Assembly (NCBI GenBank): GCA_036822015.1 | Contig: DAISIL010000046.1 | Location: forward strand, 1 to 27,096 | Length of the DNA: 27,096 nt | Direction: 5' to 3' | From: DAISIL01 sp036822015 | GTDB lineage: Bacteria; Bacteroidota; Bacteroidia; Cytophagales; Bernardetiaceae | Shown: in pieces, positions 25,378-27,096 of the stretch | Layout of the letters: every line of letters starts with the position of its first letter | Position numbering within the stretch: position 1 is the stretch's first letter | Made by a program: the position numbers and the translations under genes | The notes under the pieces: generated by a model | Told to the model about the DNA's origin: nothing | Seen by the model: the letters and a program-made list of their open reading frames with translations, nothing else | Databases searched by the model: none

Positions 25378-26421
25378 TCAACAAATCCTTGGCAGTTGCT
25401 CCCCGGGCAGCATCGTAATCACGCGCTCTCCACCAATGCCACCGCGCAAGATGACCTGGCGCGGGTGTTCGGCTACCATCTCTCCAATGATCGCCGCTCG
25501 TGTGCCGTGTGGGTCTGTGCGTAAGGTCGTTACATAATCTTCGGCAACCTGGGCAGCTACGATGCTCAAAAATATCCCTTCGTTGGCGACGTAAAGCGGG
25601 TCTAAGCCCAAAATCTCACAAGCACTCGACACCTGCTCATCTATCGGGATGCTGCTTTGCAAGAGCCGGATACCGAGCCGGGTGGCTTCGGCGGTTTCTT
25701 TCAGGACAGTAGCCAGTCCCCCGCGTGTAGGATCGTGGAGCAGGTGGATATGCTCGCCAAAGCGATCCAGCAGCCGGCTCACCGTATGATGTACCGCCGC
25801 TGTATCGCTGCGAATCTCCGACTCAAACTCCAGTCCCTCCCGTACCGACATAATAGCCATGCCGTGGGCAGCGATGGGGCCGCTCAATACCAGCACATCG
25901 CCTACCTGCACGCGCTCCCGCGCAATGTGCGCTCGGGGGTGTACCTGACCGATACCCGAGGTGTTGATAAAAATTTTATCGCCCTTACCTTTTTCTACTA
26001 CTTTGGTATCTCCTGTTACAATTTGAATGCCTGCTGCTTTTGCTGCCCGCTGCAAGGAAAGCAAAACTTCCCAAAACTCGGCAAAAGGAAGCCCCTCTTC
26101 GAGGATAAAACTGAGGGAGAAATACCGGGGCATGGCTCCACACATGGCCAGGTCGTTGGCTGTTCCGTTGATGGCCAGGTCGCCGATGTCGCCGCCTGGG
26201 AAGCGAATCGGGGAAACCAAAAAGGTATCGGTAGAGAAAGCCATCTTGCCCGTCAGGTTGAGGATGGCCCCATCGTGTCGTTGGTCTAGGTGTTCGTTCT
26301 TGAAGAGATCAAAAACGCCACTTTCGAGGAGCTTTTGGGTGAGCAAGCCGCCGCTCCCGTGTCCGAGCGTGATAAGCTCAAAATCAACCTGTGGCATGGG
26401 GCATTGGAGCGAAAGCGGCAT
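25378..26421 (-). CDS. hypE: Carbamoyl dehydratase HypE, [NiFe]-hydrogenase maturation
   Basis: HypE dehydrates the carbamoyl group that HypF places on its C-terminal cysteine and so makes the CN ligand of the hydrogenase iron. The 347 residues show the N-terminal GHGSGG loop (20-25), the ATP-binding core FSTDTFLVSPIRFPGGDIGD and NGTANDLAMCGA, IVTGDTKVVEKGKGDKIFIN, LLHDPTRGGLATVLKE, and the exact C-terminal PRIC (344-347) whose cysteine carries the group. Its start is 2 nt after the ribBA stop, so both are on one transcript. No other hyp or hydrogenase genes are in the window, so those must lie elsewhere. Confidence 0.96.
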   Translation of the reverse strand: MPLSLQCPMPQVDFELITLGHGSGGLLTQKLLESGVFDLFKNEHLDQRHDGAILNLTGKMAFSTDTFLVSPIRFPGGDIGDLAINGTANDLAMCGAMPRYFSLSFILEEGLPFAEFWEVLLSLQRAAKAAGIQIVTGDTKVVEKGKGDKIFINTSGIGQVHPRAHIARERVQVGDVLVLSGPIAAHGMAIMSVREGLEFESEIRSDTAAVHHTVSRLLDRFGEHIHLLHDPTRGGLATVLKETAEATRLGIRLLQSSIPIDEQVSSACEILGLDPLYVANEGIFLSIVAAQVAEDYVTTLRTDPHGTRAAIIGEMVAEHPRQVILRGGIGGERVITMLPGEQLPRIC

Positions 26422-26423
26422 GG

Positions 26424-27096
26424 CTAGTGTTCTTTAAGGATTTTGTGTCCCATTTTGTCGCGCTTCGTGAGGAGGTATTTTTCGTTGTGGGGGTTGGGGC
26501 AGGCTTCAATCGGGACAACCTCAACGACCTCTAATCCGTACCCGATCAGTCCGGCGCGTTTCTTAGGGTTGTTGCTCATCAGGCGCATTTTGGTAATGTT
26601 CAAGTCGCGGAGGATTTGGGCCCCTACGCCGTAGTCGCGCTCGTCCATCTGGAACCCTAGCTCGAGGTTGGCCTCAACTGTATCTCGTCCCTGCTCCTGG
26701 AGGGAGTAAGCCCGTAGCTTATTGAGTAGCCCGATGCCACGCCCCTCCTGGTTCATGTACAAGACAAGCCCCTGCCCTTCGGCTTGGACGCGCTTTAAGG
26801 CTTCGTGTAGCTGGTTGCCACAATCGCAGCGCAGCGATCCCAAAATATCGCCTGTCATGCAGGAGGAATGTACGCGCACCAGTACCGGATCGCCCTCTTG
26901 CCACTGCCCCTTCATCAGGGCCAGATGGGGTTCGGTGTGTCCTTTTTGGAGATAGGCCACCAGCGTAAAATCACCAAACACGGTGGGCATCTGCACGGTA
27001 ACCTCCCTCGAAATGAGACTCTCTTTTTTGAGCCGATAAGAAATCAAGTCCTTGATAGAGATCAGTTTAAGCCCAAAGCGATCAGCGACTTTGCGC
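26424..27096 (-). CDS. ribBA: Riboflavin biosynthesis protein RibBA, 3' part (GTP cyclohydrolase II domain)
   Basis: GTP cyclohydrolase II opens GTP in the first step of riboflavin synthesis. The frame continues to the window edge. The first visible residues, RKVADRFGLKLISIKDLI, then SYRLKKESLISREV, match the end of the DHBP synthase (RibB) domain and linker, so this is the fused two-domain enzyme cut by the window. The cyclohydrolase domain shows zinc ligands in VRVHSSCMTGDILG and SLRCDCGNQL, the catalytic LYMNQEGRGIGLLNKLRAY, and the C-terminal NNPKKRAGLIGYGLEVVEVV. A TTG at 27047 lies inside the continuous frame and is not the real start. hypE follows after 2 nt. Confidence 0.95.
   Translation of the reverse strand, partial: RKVADRFGLKLISIKDLISYRLKKESLISREVTVQMPTVFGDFTLVAYLQKGHTEPHLALMKGQWQEGDPVLVRVHSSCMTGDILGSLRCDCGNQLHEALKRVQAEGQGLVLYMNQEGRGIGLLNKLRAYSLQEQGRDTVEANLELGFQMDERDYGVGAQILRDLNITKMRLMSNNPKKRAGLIGYGLEVVEVVPIEACPNPHNEKYLLTKRDKMGHKILKEH

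Noticed and set aside
25657..26289. 210-codon plus-strand open frame inside hypE
   Set aside because: hypE motifs, including the PRIC end, are all on the minus strand.

Overview
The window looks like a chromosomal segment of a Bacteroidota bacterium, most likely of a Cytophagales/Saprospiria-like lineage. Start codons lack Shine-Dalgarno sequences, and several upstream regions carry the Bacteroidota promoter signature (TTG, then TAnnTTTG about 17-19 nt later). The gene families also fit: a Roco GTPase, AsmA-like giant, TPR-SpoIIE phosphatase with a membrane anchor, DUF6597-type AraC regulator and lipoprotein RND adaptor. Base composition is mixed by eye: the Roco, guaB and CoA-transferase genes are GC-rich, while the AsmA-like and efflux genes are clearly AT-richer. 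No rRNA, tRNA, CRISPR array or transposase was seen.

Layout. 1-285: a long imperfect palindrome and no gene. 286-2586: a Roco protein (LRR, Roc GTPase, COR) with a C-terminal tail resembling an effector-associated (EAD11-like) adaptor domain. 2661-4872: guaB followed 4 nt later by an AraC-family regulator with a TTG start. 4945-5613: an exported glycine-rich, barrel-like protein converging on fabI (6427-5603). 9707-6522: a 1061-residue AsmA-like protein. 11088-9775: a protein with a peptidoglycan-binding-like region and a lysozyme-like core but no convincing signal peptide. 11300-11722: Hsp20 with a clear terminator. 17713-11795: a minus-strand heavy-metal efflux operon (small exported protein, CzcA-type RND pump, TolC-like channel, lipoprotein adaptor), apparently transcribed from a promoter that gives a leaderless or nearly leaderless mRNA.

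The right part holds an acetyl-CoA hydrolase/transferase (17778-19161) interrupted by a run of ten N. The sequences flanking the N run share CCACCC, and merging them restores one perfect reading frame, so this is an assembly join and not a broken gene. Then come a TPR/SpoIIE-type phosphatase, a 69-residue HMA metal-binding protein, a palindrome between convergent genes, two overlapping flotillin/SPFH genes, a lone RND-type adaptor without a pump, hypE ([NiFe]-hydrogenase maturation), and the 3' part of ribBA cut by the window edge.

The genes do not form one single pathway. Units that work together are the metal efflux operon, the flotillin pair, guaB with its regulator, and ribBA with hypE. 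The most notable candidates for unusual biology are the Roco protein with a predicted adaptor tail and a degenerate guanine-specificity motif, and the leaderless putative muramidase, which may be cargo of a dedicated secretion machine encoded elsewhere.
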